Shown here: in pieces, positions 24,234 to 35,804 of the stretch
Position numbering within the stretch: the stretch's first letter is position 1
How the letters are laid out: every line of letters begins with the position of its first letter
DNA from: Trochalopteron elliotii
Lineage: Eukaryota > Chordata > Aves > Passeriformes > Leiothrichidae
Reading direction: 5' to 3'
Length of the DNA stretch: 64,000 bases
Assembly (NCBI GenBank): GCA_024734555.1
Contig: JANPWX010000463.1
Location: 89,618 to 153,617, forward strand
Position numbers and translations under genes: made by a program
Notes under the pieces: model-generated
The model's input: the letters and a program-made list of their open reading frames with translations, nothing else
Databases searched by the model: none
What the model was told of the DNA's origin: nothing

Positions 24234-24253
24234 TTTATTTAATATTTTTTATT
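24234..24253 (-). terminator. SLC2A3: candidate SLC2A3 polyadenylation signals
   Basis: Two minus-strand AATAAA hexamers lie at 24253-24248 and 24239-24234, followed downstream by T-rich sequence. They would end a 3' UTR of about 2.5 kb, similar to the long 3' UTR known for mammalian SLC2A3. Earlier polyadenylation cannot be excluded. Confidence 0.4.
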
Positions 24254-26786
24254 TCAAAACCAGGAAACAACCACATTAATAAGCATATAAAATCCATCCA
24301 AAATATTCACAATGCCGTTACAGAAAAAGAAAATAACAAAGATATCATGTGAGAAAGGCCTACACATTTCGGTCCAAGCCACACATCTGATGCAAAGTAT
24401 GGAATGCTCTTATGCACAGCTGTGGGGGGAATTTCCTAACATACAGATACCCATATAGAAATATCACATCTGGATGTGCTGGAGGTTCAAAGGAAGGGCA
24501 CAGAAATCTATGCAAGTGAGCCAAAATATCAAAATTGGGAAAGAAGTCATATATAATGACTCCAAGAATAAATATCTGGCATATAAGCCTAATAAAAAGC
24601 TAGAGAAAACTGGATGTAATACAATTGCATTGTGCAAAGCTGGGGCATTTCAAATTAATTCACAGGAAGCATTTAACAGCTGCAAATTTAACTGATCTTT
24701 GCAACTGTTTCTCATTAGGGAAGGTAGGAATGTCATCACTAGTTACTGAAGATGTCAGACATACCCGCCAGAATATACATCAATGGCAATTTCTCTAACC
24801 TGCTCTGAAGCATTATGTTGGTAAGAAAGCTTGGGTTATCCATGCTACAAAAGTCTTGCTGTCATTCCAACCTTTCTAAGCCTTTCTTTGTTTTTACCAC
24901 CTCGGAATCTGTGGGCCTACCACTCTTCTAGGATATCCTCAGGTCAACCTGAGTTTGACCACGTCCAAAAACGGCAGCTTGATCTCAGAAGAGCAGGAGT
25001 TTAAATTGGACCTACCTCTGTGCTACCTTTAGATATTTTGGGCAGGTCTGGACAGGCACAGGCCTGGAGCCTGTCACAGAACGCTGCAGTGAAATAAAGC
25101 TGCCCCTCCTTGACTGCAAGTGTACCCAATGTGCTACTTTTTGCCTGCCTGACCTGAGCTGTGCTAGCTCAGCAGAAGGGTGGGGGACACAAACTCAATT
25201 GCCCAGCGGAATGACAAGCAAGGAGACTGACATTTACTGATGAACAATTACTGCCTGCCACATCCCTTTGAACAGAGGCACTATTACAGAGCTGTACACA
25301 TCTAACAAAGCACACTGGTGAGCACCACAACATCATGCAGACCTTCCAGAGAGGATATATGGGGCAAAAAAACATCTGGCCTTCAACCAAGCAGGGGACT
25401 GAGCACTACAGACTTTTCGCACTGCTAAACTAGCAAATTCCAGTAGCTCTGGTGTCTAGTCCTGCATCTCTATCCTTATGAACTTACACATACCACAGCT
25501 GACCATGCCTGTGTCCAGAAGGGTCATGCTACATGTAATTACTCTGTAATATTTATAGGAACAACTGCTAAGAAAATACAGCTTTGAAAAATAATTTTTA
25601 TCCTTGCACTCATTTAAATGACAACCTGCAAATTTCAGAATTTATGACATACTAGACGATAACAGAGAAGCCAAAAAGAAATAAAATTAAGAGAAGGCAG
25701 GAAAAATTACCTTCTGGTTTGCAATCACCACTCTCAATCATCCGTAGAATGCTTAAAACCATGTCTGAAAATATAATCCAATAACACCCATTGTAAGATG
25801 CCATATCACACTCATCAACACTTGAGAACAATTCTTTAAAACAGCCACCAAAAATCCCTAATAACAGAGATTTTGATGCAAAAACATACCTCTTCCACAA
25901 GTACACAACTCTTCGAATTTCTTTCCAGAGGGCACAAAAAACTTCAAGGCGATGTGCATAATTGGCTCTGCTGTACACACCACCTAAAATGCTCAATCTC
26001 CATTTTAGTACCACATTTCTCCTTTACAGTCTTATTGCACCTCAAGTCTACAGCATCTTTTGTTAGAATAGCTATTTCTCTTAAACTTCTCTGATTTCTT
26101 TACCTGTACATTTTTGTACACCATTAAAAAAATAAATATTTACAAAGTGACATACAAATAAATAAACTGAAGTAAAAGTATGCTTTCAGTGTGTCTATAC
26201 AAAAAATAAAAGAGCAGGAAAAAATATGCATGTGACTTGGTCCCCTTTTTCCTGAGGCTAAAAAAAGTGCACACTGGTTAGGAAAAAGCAAGATGGCTTT
26301 TGGTAAGCTTGCTAAATTCCAGTGTAACACCTTACACACGCACACAGAGTAGACTCAAAGGGCTGGGGACTCATTTAGCGGGTCACTTCAACTCACTACA
26401 AAAATAGTAATTAGGTTCAAATACATAATGGTCACTGTGTGCATAAGTATGTTAACCCCAAACGGCAATTTTACATGAGGAAAGTAAAAATATTGCCAGG
26501 TCTTCTCTGTTCTCCTGATGTTTGTGGCAGGGAAGATGAGATTATTTTTGCAAGTGCCAGGTGCTTTCCAGAATGGCAGATCACCCATATCAGATTTGCT
26601 TAATGCTGGCAAGCCTGGCAGAATGGGTGAGCATGTGGGTGAAAAGAAGAATATAGCAGCAAATTGAGGAGGGGAAGAATGTCCCAGTTCTCATGGTTTT
26701 CTTTGCTCATTCCTTTAATGATTCTTTAAGCATGAACGAGTTAAAGAACAGGTGTGTCATGGATCTTAGGCAGCTGCTTTGCCAGC
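24234..26786 (-). other. SLC2A3: proposed SLC2A3 3' UTR
   Basis: A gene-free, A/T-rich stretch directly after the stop codon. On the minus strand it contains ATTTA-type AU-rich sequence near 26130, which suits a regulated glucose-transporter mRNA. Extent depends on which AATAAA is used and is inferred only. Confidence 0.45.
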
Positions 26787-26978
26787 TTATTTGCTGTTCA
26801 GCTCCACCATCGGGGTCTTCTGGGGTGACGAGTTGGCATTTGCTCCTCGTCCTTCAAAGCCCCTGGAGATGTCTTCAAAAGTCCTACCCTTGGTCTCTGG
26901 CACTTTGAAGAATGTGAAGATAAAGAAGATGACCAGGAAAACAAGGAAGATGAGGAAGACATAGGAGCCACATAGTTT
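26787..26978 (-). CDS. SLC2A3: SLC2A3 coding exon 10 (last)
   Basis: 192 nt including TAA at 26789-26787; residues 426-488. It encodes helix 12, [17 protein letters not shown] and a short cytoplasmic tail ending VELNSK. A second in-frame TAA occurs seven codons further, at 26768-26766. Acceptor CCTGCAG. Confidence 0.95.
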   Translation of the reverse strand, partial: KLCGSYVFLIFLVFLVIFFIFTFFKVPETKGRTFEDISRGFEGRGANANSSPQKTPMVELNSK

Positions 26979-29900
26979 CTGCAGGGAGGACAAACACAAA
27001 AAGATTTTATTTTCAAATTACATGTAAGGTCATTTGCTGTTGACAGGTTAAAATTCCAACACCTTTCTCCAGCAGTGCCCTTACGGACTTTTCTCATCAC
27101 AGCATTTTTAAAACTGAAATCACATTCCTATGGGCTTCTAAAGGTCTTTAATCTTCCTAAGGGTGACCAAAATTGATGCTTTTAAAGAAAAAGCGCTGAT
27201 GTGCTAAGATGGCTCTTCCAAATATTTGAAAGCTGCAAACTGTTAAGACAGTACAATATAAGGTGAGCAACAGCCTCCAGTAACAATCACAACTCAGAGA
27301 CCTCTGGAAGACTCACCAGCCCTCTTCTCAAACCAGGGACAACTTCCAGGAGAGGCTGGGTTATTAAAGGTCATATAGTCATCTGTCTTCAAAGATACAG
27401 ATTCTACTACCTTTCTGGACACCTATTCCAATGCTGCAGTGCTCTCACAGTGCTTTATAAATGAGGACTTACCTCTGCATAGGGGAAGAGCATTCCTACT
27501 AAGAAATTGGAGGTCCAGTTGGAACAACCAGCCACTGCCATGGCTGCAGGTCGTGGGCCCTGGCTGAAGAGTTCTGCCACAATGAACCACGGGATAGGGC
27601 CAGGGCCAATCTCAAAAAGAGCCACAAAGCCAAAAGTGGCAACAATGCTGATGTACCTGATCCAGTCCACAATGTCCTGCAAGGGAACAAAATATGATCA
27701 GCACAATGCCATCTCCAGTGTCACAACTTTCTCAGCTGCACTGTGAACACCGTAGCAGTTCCCAGAGTTATAAAATTGCTCTCTCCACTGCACACTTGGC
27801 TCTAGCCCCAGCTCTACCTGCCTACAGGGTAGCATTGCAGAGCAAAGCATATGTATTTTCTTATAGGTTCCTGCTGGGATCAGCCTGAACAATAACACTG
27901 ATCACTCACCTTTAGAGCTAAAGCTACAGTCATAATAGCAGCACACACAGCCATGCCAGCCAAACCAACCAAATGGAGAGTCCGGCGCCCTGCACGCTCC
28001 ACCAGGAACAGCTGGAAAGGAGAAGGCAGAGGGGGAAAAAACAGTCCATTACTTTGGCAGCAAAAGCAGGACAGATTTCTTTGCTCAGTATCTCCTGCAC
28101 CTCTTCCTTATCTGCCTGTAAACCTCAGAGACTATGGTGATCTCAGTGCAGGTCACCAGCCTGCTCCATCATCAGCACAAGTTCTTCCACTCTGGTTCTT
28201 GCTACTGCTTTCTCTCATCACTCTTTCCCCAGTGCACTCCTTTTCCACCTTCTCTTTCATCTAAGATAACACCTCTTTCTGCCCCTCTCTCCTCCCACCA
28301 TGCCTCTGATGCTCTCTGGTCTTTGCTCCTACAGGTCAGTGCATAGCCCAGTGCTTTGCCACTGCCTGGCTACTTGTCTGTAGTCCCACCTGCCCAGGCA
28401 GACACGCAGCCCTGTCCCACTCACCGACACCACAGTGAAGACTGTGTTGACCACACCAGCTCCAATGGTGGCATAGATAGGCTGTGTGATACCAGCTCTT
28501 TCAAAAATCCCTGTAGAATAATAGAATACCTGGGAAGAGAAAAAGGTGGACACAGTCACAATTCCATGTTTGAGAACATGTCCCTCGTCCTCTGCCTAAC
28601 AGCCTGCATGCCCAGCAGCGAGATTCTAAGCAGTACTCAACACTATAAAATAGCTTCCAGTCAAGGTTCATTCACTTGGTGAAAGGCTGCAGTGCCTCAC
28701 CAGAGTGTGTGTGGGGAAAGTGAAAGCCTTAATATCCACTTTCCACCTTAGCATCTTTGCCACATGACAAAACAATGACCTCCGGTCAAGGCACAAAGAT
28801 GTTTTGGGACTTCAAGTTCTCTCCACATCAGTTGCAAGTGCAAGTTTAGCCAGAGATAAGAGAGGCCCAGAAGATGGGACAGGAAGGTAACTCACAGCAT
28901 TGATGCCTGAGAGCTGCTGGGAGAGCTGCAGCATGATGGCAATGATAATGGCTTGACGGTAGTTTGGAGAACGGAAGAGCTCTGGCACAGTTGCTTTCTT
29001 TTCCTGGGACATTTTAGCACTTTCATCTTTCATCTCCTGGATGTCTTGAGACACATCTCGATCACCACGGAGCTTCTGGAGAACTGGAGGGAGGAAGCCA
29101 AAGATGTCAGGTAAGAGTCACACCTACTGGCCTGGGGAGGTGTGTGTGTCCCATCCTGCTATTACAGGAAGGGCACTGGCAAGCCTCTGCTGGCAGTTTT
29201 GCTCTTTTCAACCCAGAGGTCAGGGTGCTGTGATCAGCACAGAAACCAGGCTGTGGTCCTGCTCATGCTGATTGATCTCCAAGCTTATGTTTGAGCTTGA
29301 AATTCTGTTCAAGCTCTTGCCAGAGCCAACCCCACCCCTCCAAGCTCCCTTTTAAATGCCAGCCTATTTCCTGCCTTTCAGGAGGAGATGGCAGAGTAAC
29401 AGCACCTGGTCCTGCTACATCCCACCAGGCTAGGTGCCACTCCTCACGTCTTAATCCCACCTGGATCCTCTGTTGAGATGCCAGGTTTCTCATGCTACCT
29501 GGCACTGGTGCAACCTAAAGGATGGGAAGGTAGGCCAGGCCTGATGCCCTCTGGGAGTCACACCCTAATCTGCCACAGGCTCCAGGATCAGTCCTGGCCT
29601 CCCACTCATGTTCAGTGCAGGCTGGAAGCCAGAACACTGCCCTGCCCCTTTGAGATGAGTTCTTACCTGCTTCGGCTTTCTCCTCCTCCATCTTGTTGAT
29701 CAATAGGAAACGGGGGCTTTCAGGGCAGAATAGAAGGCCTATACACTGCAAAATTGCTGGGAGGACTGTGAACCCCAAAAGCATTGGCCAAAGCCCTTCA
29801 GTGCCCATGATTGCCTCCAGTCCAAAAATCTACACCGAGAATAGAAGAGAAATAAGAGTGACTTCAAACACTTCAGTTCTTCACCCCCACCCCAGTATGA

Positions 29901-32900
29901 TAGGACCCACAAACTGCACCTGATGGCAAGGAAAGCCCTCCTCACCCTTCCCCAGCCCTCCTTCCCACCACCAAGGGCAGGATCAGGTTGTACCAGGCCT
30001 ACCTGAGCCACCAGGATGCCCACAACAATGCCCAGCTGGTTGAGGGTGCCGAAGGCTCCGCGGACACTGGTGGGTGAGACCTCACTGATGTACATGGGCA
30101 CAAAGCCGGTGCAGAGGCCACAGAAGGCACCAATAACAAAGCGACCAATAATCAACATCTCCACTGCCTTTGCTGCCTTCGAGAAGGCCATGAGAAGGCC
30201 ACCAGTAAAGGCCAAGACATTCACCAGCAGCATGGAGTTCCTCCTGGCAGGGTAAAGATGTCAAGACTGAGCTTAAACTGGGAATACAGCAGGAAAATCA
30301 TTGGGAGAGGGGTAAAGGTAAACCTGCCCATGATCTCTCATCTAAGGGGTGGGAAGAGAATGGAATAATTCCCATTCAGCTCCTGCCTTGGCCTGCAATC
30401 CTGCTTTTTGCAGCCCACACATTCTTGCTTCCTCCCCAGACATCTCTTCCCACCTCTGCCCTCTCCCTGCCAACGCTTCTTTGTAAAAGGAGAAGCTCTC
30501 CAACAGCTTGCATCCCTCTTCCCAACTTACCTGCCAAATCTGTTTACAAACAAACTGACTGAGAAGGAGCCAATCATGCCTCCTACTGAGAAGATGGCCA
30601 CAGAAAGCGACCACAGAGAGGTGAGGAGTTCTTGGGAGACTTCCTTCCCACTCCTTTCTGACAGGGTTTTGTTGAAAAACTTCCGGATGATCTGCAAGAG
30701 GAATCAGGCAGTGAGAGTTACAGTCCAGAGGGAGGCATTTTACACTGGGGAGAGGGGAGACTACTGTCTTCCTTCTGCTTCCTGCTGCCATGAAAACAGA
30801 GAGGCCCAAAAAGGCAGCAACAAGTTACACAAGGGGGGAGATGAGGGCACAGAAGGAGGAGCATTCACTGAGAAGTAGTGGTATGATGAGGGAGAGTGCT
30901 TCACTGAGTGGAGGGGCAGGCAGGGTACCCACAGGACAGCAGTGTTTATTAAGAAAAACAGGCTTATCTTCTGAGTATTTCAGAAGATGTGAGTCACTGC
31001 TGGTTCTTGGGAGGAGGCGGGAGACAGTTGGGAATGAAAGGGAACATGAAAACATGACCAGTGAGTGGATGGGAACATTTCTGACAAAACCAAAACACTG
31101 ACAGCAGGAATAGGATTTCTGGTATAGAAATAGTTGGAGGGACACAAGGCTTCTCTGAGGTAAGCCTGAAAAATTGTTTCTTTTTTACATAATGCTGTCC
31201 CAAGGGGATGTGACAGGGCCACGTTGCTGATTTCCCAGGCATCCTCTTAGCTAGTGAGGTAAATTCTGGCATGGGCTGGTGGGGACAGTGTCTGCCCCCA
31301 GCAGATGGCAGCAGGACATTAGCTAGGGAGGACTGACCCCATCCCCCATCCAGTCGTGAGCATCTTTTCCCGGAGACAGGGTGGATGTGGTATTCTATTC
31401 GTGACTCAGTTCTTGACAGAGGAACCATCTTAGTTACATGGAAACCACCTCTCTCATTTTCTTCACCTCTTGTTTCTTAGGCTACAGTCATGAGATGATT
31501 TGGCCAAATGTCCAAGTCACAACCCTTTTACAAGCACTGAATCTATACTTAACACAAGGAATGAATAAACAAGTAAAATAAACTTGGAAAAGATTAAATT
31601 AGGGCAGCTGTAATTCCTACCAACCCGTAAATGTTTTCTGCACACTGCTCTCTGCATTCCTTCTGCCATGGTTGGTTTATTCTGACTCAAAACTGAAGGA
31701 GCTCACATTCTTCCACACACCACATATGGCAGATGGAACCCTCCTGCCCTTCCTGTGCTCCTAATTAAGAGAATTAACCTCTCTGTTTCCTCTCTCTCCT
31801 CCCCAAAAGTTTGTCCTCCCTTTCCAAAGTTGTATTTGAAAGGGGATTTTAAGTGCCTTACTGACTTCATAAACCCAAACCAAATAATTGGCTGCTTGGG
31901 AGACAGTCCCTGTTCTTTCTACACCACTGTCTTCCCATCAGCCCCTCACTCATCCCACCTCCCCAGGTCATCCTTCCTCTCACCTTCTCAGGTGCATTGA
32001 TTACACCAGTGTTGTACCCAAACTGGAGAGATCCAATGGCAGCAATGCAAACAGCATAGACAAGAGGCGCTGTGATTTTCTGTGAAAAGAGAGGGAACAA
32101 TTATTTACTTAATTTGGCTTTCTACACAACTTGAGTTTCTCTTCAGCATAAACAGCAGCTGCAGCTCATAGGTGCCATGTGCAAGTGCTCTGAGGGCAGG
32201 GAATGGGCTTTTATCCAGCAAGGGCAAGTACCAGTAGCATCCCTTGAATCCCCCTCCCTGGAAAGGGAGGTGCAACTGTACAGCAGGAAAAGTTCTGTGG
32301 CTACAAGTAGGAGGGCTTGTCAGGGCCTTCCCTTTATTATCTCCTGACCTTCAGCAACTATTCTCAGCTCATTAGTAATGAATACACTGGCTGCATTAGT
32401 GGCTGTTATTTTGGGTTGATCTGCTTTACAGAAGCTTTTGCTGATCTCTGGCATGTCATGAAAGAAGGGTCTAACTCTTCCCTGAGCCAGCTGACAAGTT
32501 CCCATAAACTGAGTCTCAGATCTGCCCATGAGCTACACTGGCAGTCACTCGTAACAGTTACAACACGCACTCTTCAGCAACAGGCTTGTTTTTCCCAGGC
32601 TGGAGCTTCCCAACCCTGCCCCAGGGCACTGGCACGGCAGTGTGCCTCAAGAGGTGGCAGCTTGGGTTGCTACCAAGCTGCCCGTTTATTTTTCTTTAAG
32701 CTGTGGCAATAGTTGATATTTTAAATGAAGCACACTCCCTGAAGTTTCAGTATACCTGAATCTCTATTAAATTAAAAATCAGTGAGCCCTCAGAGGCATC
32801 GGGAAAGCTTGAAGATCCAACCTTAGAAGCCCCACAGACAGAAATTTAAGTGTCAGCAAAAAGCATCTGACATTTTATTCATTTTTAAAGCTTGTGGCAT

Positions 32901-34992
32901 TTAAGCCAGCTCTGAGTGAGGGAGGTGTGGGGGAGCAGGTGACTCAGGAGTTGGCTCTTAGGCAGCCAGTGCCTGAGTTGGCACAATTTGGAAAGATTGT
33001 GTTCCTCCCAGTCTCAGGAGATTTGGAAGCTTTTCCAAAAATATTAACAGTTCTTTTTCCAAGACTTTCCATTATTGTACTTAAGCCTGGCAGAGTAAAC
33101 TACTTGGTGGGGCCTATTGTCACAGCTCTTCCAGTCTCTCACTTTCTAGCTCAGCTCCAAGAGTAGTGGCTCTCAAAGCTGCCCAAAGTTTCTGACAATA
33201 ACCTTCTGTCAGTGCCACCTCCACCAATCTTTCAAGCCAAGCACGTATGTGCTTCTGGCCTGCACAGCCCTCAGACAGGACCAGTGCAGCCTCAATAAAC
33301 AGAAACTGGGGAAAGGACTCTCAGGCATGGTTTCCTCCACCTACATCATGTAAATGTCTTCCTGCTCAGGTCAGTGGTGGAGACAAAGTGGACAGGGGGC
33401 AGATGAGCACAGAGGTAGCATTCACACCTAAGCACACCCTAGGCAGTCCAGGCATTCTCCGTGGCAGCTTGTGACCTCTCCCCTCATTTTCATCTCAAGG
33501 AAATTTGGCACAGAACCACAAGGACACAGCTCTTTCAAAGCATCTAGATGCCTGTAGAAAGGCATTATAATATCTAAGCAGTTTGGGGACTCCAGGCCAG
33601 GTCACCTCTAGCCAGCAGGTATGGCAAAGCTGAAGACAGATCCCAGCTCTCTACATGGCTCACACAAGAGCTCCTTTCCCCCAGAACTCTGCTTTGTCAT
33701 GGCTTGCTGTGACCACAGCTGGCCTTTTCCTTCTGGGTGCTGCAGGCACCACAAGGACCCTGCTTTGTGGGCACCCCTCACTTACATGGTACATAAATAA
33801 GCTACAGGGTTAGTTGTTCTCCCTTCTTTCATGCTTCCTTCTCCTGGCTGTTGCCTGTTATTCGTCTCCTACCCAGCCTCCCACAACCAAGACATCACAT
33901 GGCATGACCCATCCCCTCCAGTAAGCCAGACTGTGATCTAATGTATGGATCATTTGTTAACGCTACAAGTGCCTTGCTTCCCAAAAGGCAAACAGGGAGC
34001 TCAGAAATAGCACAGCTACACCCACTCTATCCAAAGGCTCAAGGCTGAGGTCTGTGCACCAGCATGGAATTCAAACCGCCACCCCTCCCTCCGACCACAG
34101 GCGTCGGCAGCCTTCATTTCACAGGAGATGCTCCTCACCAGCTCCCCTCCTGCACTGCCTCGAACCCCAGAGCTCAACAACTTGTTGAGCCCGGCAGGAG
34201 CGGCCTTTCCGCGCTTCTCTGAACGACCTTGACCATCCGAGGCTCTCCTTTCCTCTGCCTCATGTTCTCACACTGCCCTCATCTCCCATCAACATGGCGA
34301 TGAGAGCCCCGGCCTCCTCCAGTTCTGGCTATTCCCGTGTAATTCCCCGGGATCCCGCACCAGGTTCCGGTGAGTATTTGCTGTCCCCCTTAGTACGTTC
34401 AAACACACGCAGTCATGAGCTCGCTCCACTGCTGCACACCTCGCTCGCAGCTGCCGACAAACATCCCCTGCTCTCCATAAGAGAAGAAGGGGAAGGACAT
34501 GCTCTGCCACCTTCTTGACATTTAAAAGTGCTTTTATAAGGGCGTACCACCACTACCCAAAAAAACGCCTTTAACATCAATCCCCCGTTTAGCATCCTAA
34601 ACCCTGGGACAAGCCGAGTGCGGCACCGCCAGCGAAACAAACCTCGTGATCAATATCCTACAACGCGGACAGCATCATGTGCATCATCATCAGACCACGC
34701 GCACGAAACCAAAATCGATCCTCGCGACCTGCGACAACCTCTCCCAAACTGCGCGGTGCCCCCCCACTCAGACAGAGCCGCCGAAGGGCCGAGCGGCGGC
34801 CCTGCCGGGACCAGCACCGCATCCATCCATCCATCCCCGCCGCAGCCGCACGCCGGCCGCGACCGCATCCCTCTCCACAGCCCTCCGCCCCGCCGAAGCG
34901 CCCGGGGACCCGAGGGGCGGCTATAGCGGGGGCGGGGGGGAAAGAGGGCGAGAAGGAGCTCGCCTTCATCTCCCTACCTTTTTGGTGTCCAT
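26787..34992 (-). CDS. SLC2A3: SLC2A3 / GLUT3, facilitative glucose transporter, complete (10 exons, 488 aa)
   Basis: GLUT3 is a 12-helix plasma-membrane uniporter for glucose of the major facilitator superfamily, with high affinity and a large role in neurons and embryos. Ten exons from ATG 34992 to TAA 26787 join to 1467 nt with GT-AG sites and phases 0,0,2,0,1,0,0,0,0. Visible motifs: N-glycosylation site N44-K-T; RFGRR at 88-92 after helix 2; PMYISE at 140-145; PESPR at 207-211; QLS at 278-280 in helix 7, the class I hexose-selectivity motif; QQLSGIN at 281-287; ERAGRR at 328-333; GPGPIPW at 381-387 with the cytochalasin-site Trp387; PETKGR at 452-457. The length is slightly below the usual 496 because of an early stop (see findings). 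Tail and loops match GLUT3 better than GLUT1. No frameshift or missing key residue was seen. Confidence 0.97.
27473..27676 (-). CDS. SLC2A3: SLC2A3 coding exon 9
   Basis: 204 nt, residues 358-425, helices 10-11 with [19 protein letters not shown] and the GCSNWTSNF segment. Acceptor CTTGCAG, donor GTAAGT. Confidence 0.97.
27910..28011 (-). CDS. SLC2A3: SLC2A3 coding exon 8
   Basis: 102 nt, residues 324-357, [13 protein letters not shown] and helix 9. Acceptor TTTCCAG, donor GTGAGT. Confidence 0.96.
28425..28529 (-). CDS. SLC2A3: SLC2A3 coding exon 7
   Basis: 105 nt, residues 289-323, [13 protein letters not shown] through helix 8 ([16 protein letters not shown]). Acceptor TTCCCAG, donor GTGAGT. 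Confidence 0.96.
28896..29083 (-). CDS. SLC2A3: SLC2A3 coding exon 6
   Basis: 188 nt, residues 226-288, the charged central loop ([20 protein letters not shown]) and helix 7 with [11 protein letters not shown]. Acceptor CCTCCAG, donor GTGAGT. Confidence 0.96.
29667..29829 (-). CDS. SLC2A3: SLC2A3 coding exon 5
   Basis: 163 nt, residues 172-226, helix 6 and the PESPRFLL motif at the start of the large cytoplasmic loop. Acceptor GTGTAG, donor GTAAGA. Confidence 0.96.
30003..30243 (-). CDS. SLC2A3: SLC2A3 coding exon 4
   Basis: 241 nt, residues 91-171, helices 3-5 with [21 protein letters not shown]. Acceptor CTGCCAG, donor GTAGGC. Confidence 0.96.
30531..30691 (-). CDS. SLC2A3: SLC2A3 coding exon 3
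   Basis: 161 nt, residues 38-91, containing the glycosylated extracellular loop (FFNKTLSE) and helix 2 ([17 protein letters not shown]), ending in the RFGRR turn. Acceptor CTTGCAG, donor GTAAGT. Confidence 0.96.
31984..32079 (-). CDS. SLC2A3: SLC2A3 coding exon 2
   Basis: 96 nt, residues 6-37, covering helix 1 with [12 protein letters not shown]. Acceptor TTTTCACAG, donor GTGAGA. Confidence 0.96.
32080..34977 (-). other. SLC2A3: SLC2A3 intron 1
   Basis: The 2.9-kb first intron separates the five-codon exon from helix 1. Its 5' end (34.6-34.98 kb) lies within the CpG island and includes a short ATCC4 repeat at 34821-34836. The rest is ordinary mixed sequence; I see no further gene. Confidence 0.75.
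34978..34992 (-). CDS. SLC2A3: SLC2A3 coding exon 1
   Basis: Five codons (MDTKK) followed by a GTAGGG donor. A tiny first coding exon is typical of class I GLUT genes. The context AACGATGG is a good Kozak site. Confidence 0.9.
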
Positions 34993-35139
34993 CGTTGGAG
35001 GCTCCCGGCGCACGACTGCCAGCGAACGGCCGCCTGCCCGCACCTAACGGAACCCGCGAGAGGCGGCGACTCCGCGCCCGCCCACGCCCGAGACTGCCGC
35101 GAGCCCGCCCCGCGCACGCCTCCTGCGCCGCCCGCCGCC

Positions 35140-35147
35140 CATTTATG
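35140..35147 (-). promoter_or_regulatory. SLC2A3: TATA-like element of SLC2A3
   Basis: CATAAATG on the minus strand, about 150 bp upstream of the start codon. It would place transcription start near 35115 and give a leader of about 120 nt. Only a partial TATA match, in a CpG island where TATA boxes are often absent. Confidence 0.35.
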
Positions 35148-35350
35148 CCCTCAGACAGGGGAGGGGAGACGGGGCGAGAGGAGGGAGAGGGAGGAGCCGG
35201 GGTGTCACCGAGCACCAAAACACGGCAATCGTGAAGCGCCCCCCCGGAGCTCCCGCCCTTCCGTGACGGGAATCTGCGTGCGGGACGGCCGGGCGGGGAT
35301 GGAGGGGGCCGGGCGGGGGCGGCGGCGCGGCCCGTGCAGCGGTGCCGACG

Positions 35351-35378
35351 CTCCCCGCTTCTCCCCGCTTCTCCCCGC
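35351..35378. repeat. 10-bp GC-rich tandem repeat (CTCCCCGCTT, 2.8 copies)
   Basis: Two full units and an 8-bp third unit in the SLC2A3 promoter region. On the gene's strand each unit presents GCGGGGAG, a Sp1/MAZ-type site. Confidence 0.85.
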
Positions 35379-35480
35379 GCCGCAGGGGCCGCACAGGGAC
35401 CCGCCACACCTCGGATGCCACGCGCGAAGCGTTGGCTAATGGTGCAATCGGCGCTTCGGGCGGCTTGCACCGACGGCGGC

Positions 35481-35804
35481 TCTGCCTGACGTAAAGCCAC
35501 GTCTTTATTTATTATGTGTCGTGTGTAAAAATAAATGTCTTTATTATTCGGTCTGTAAGCCGAAGCAGCGAGGCGGGCAGTGGCGGTGCAGAGGCTGGCA
35601 CACAAATAGCACGGGCCGTATCCTGCATGCCGTGCTCTCCCCGCCCCCCCACCACCTCGCAAAGCTGTGGATGGAGTACAGTCCTGGGTAGCTGCGTTTC
35701 GGGGAATTTTTTGTTTGTCTGGTTGCCAAAAATATATTTTTCATACGATGCTAGAATGTGCGGGGGCGAAGCTGAGGCTGGATCTAGTCCCAGACTTACA
35801 CCCT
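35481..35804. other. A/T-rich flank upstream of the SLC2A3 CpG island
   Basis: Composition changes sharply here. The segment near 35500-35550 carries AATAAA on both strands (plus strand at 35530-35535). No gene is seen. Confidence 0.5.

Larger units (their letters stand above)
26979..31983 (-). other. SLC2A3: SLC2A3 introns 2-9
   Basis: Introns 2 to 9 measure 1292, 287, 173, 583, 366, 413, 233 and 494 bp. All are short GT-AG introns with no recognised mobile element, extra exon or RNA gene. Frames of about 155 codons in intron 2 on both strands (around 30342-30878) are partly overlap of exon 3 and have no independent homology. Confidence 0.75.
34700..35480. promoter_or_regulatory. SLC2A3: CpG-island promoter of SLC2A3
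   Basis: About 780 bp of strongly GC- and CpG-rich sequence spanning coding exon 1 and the upstream region, the highest in the window. It contains GC boxes (GGGCGG), a TATA variant at 35140-35147, a CRE half-site (CGTGACGG near 35263) and the 10-bp GC-rich tandem at 35351-35378. Edges are judged by eye. Confidence 0.75.

Noticed and set aside
34658..35662. 334-codon minus-strand open frame across the SLC2A3 CpG island
   Set aside because: It runs through coding exon 1 in a different frame, is Arg/Ala/Pro-rich as expected of random GC-rich DNA, and has no recognisable domain.
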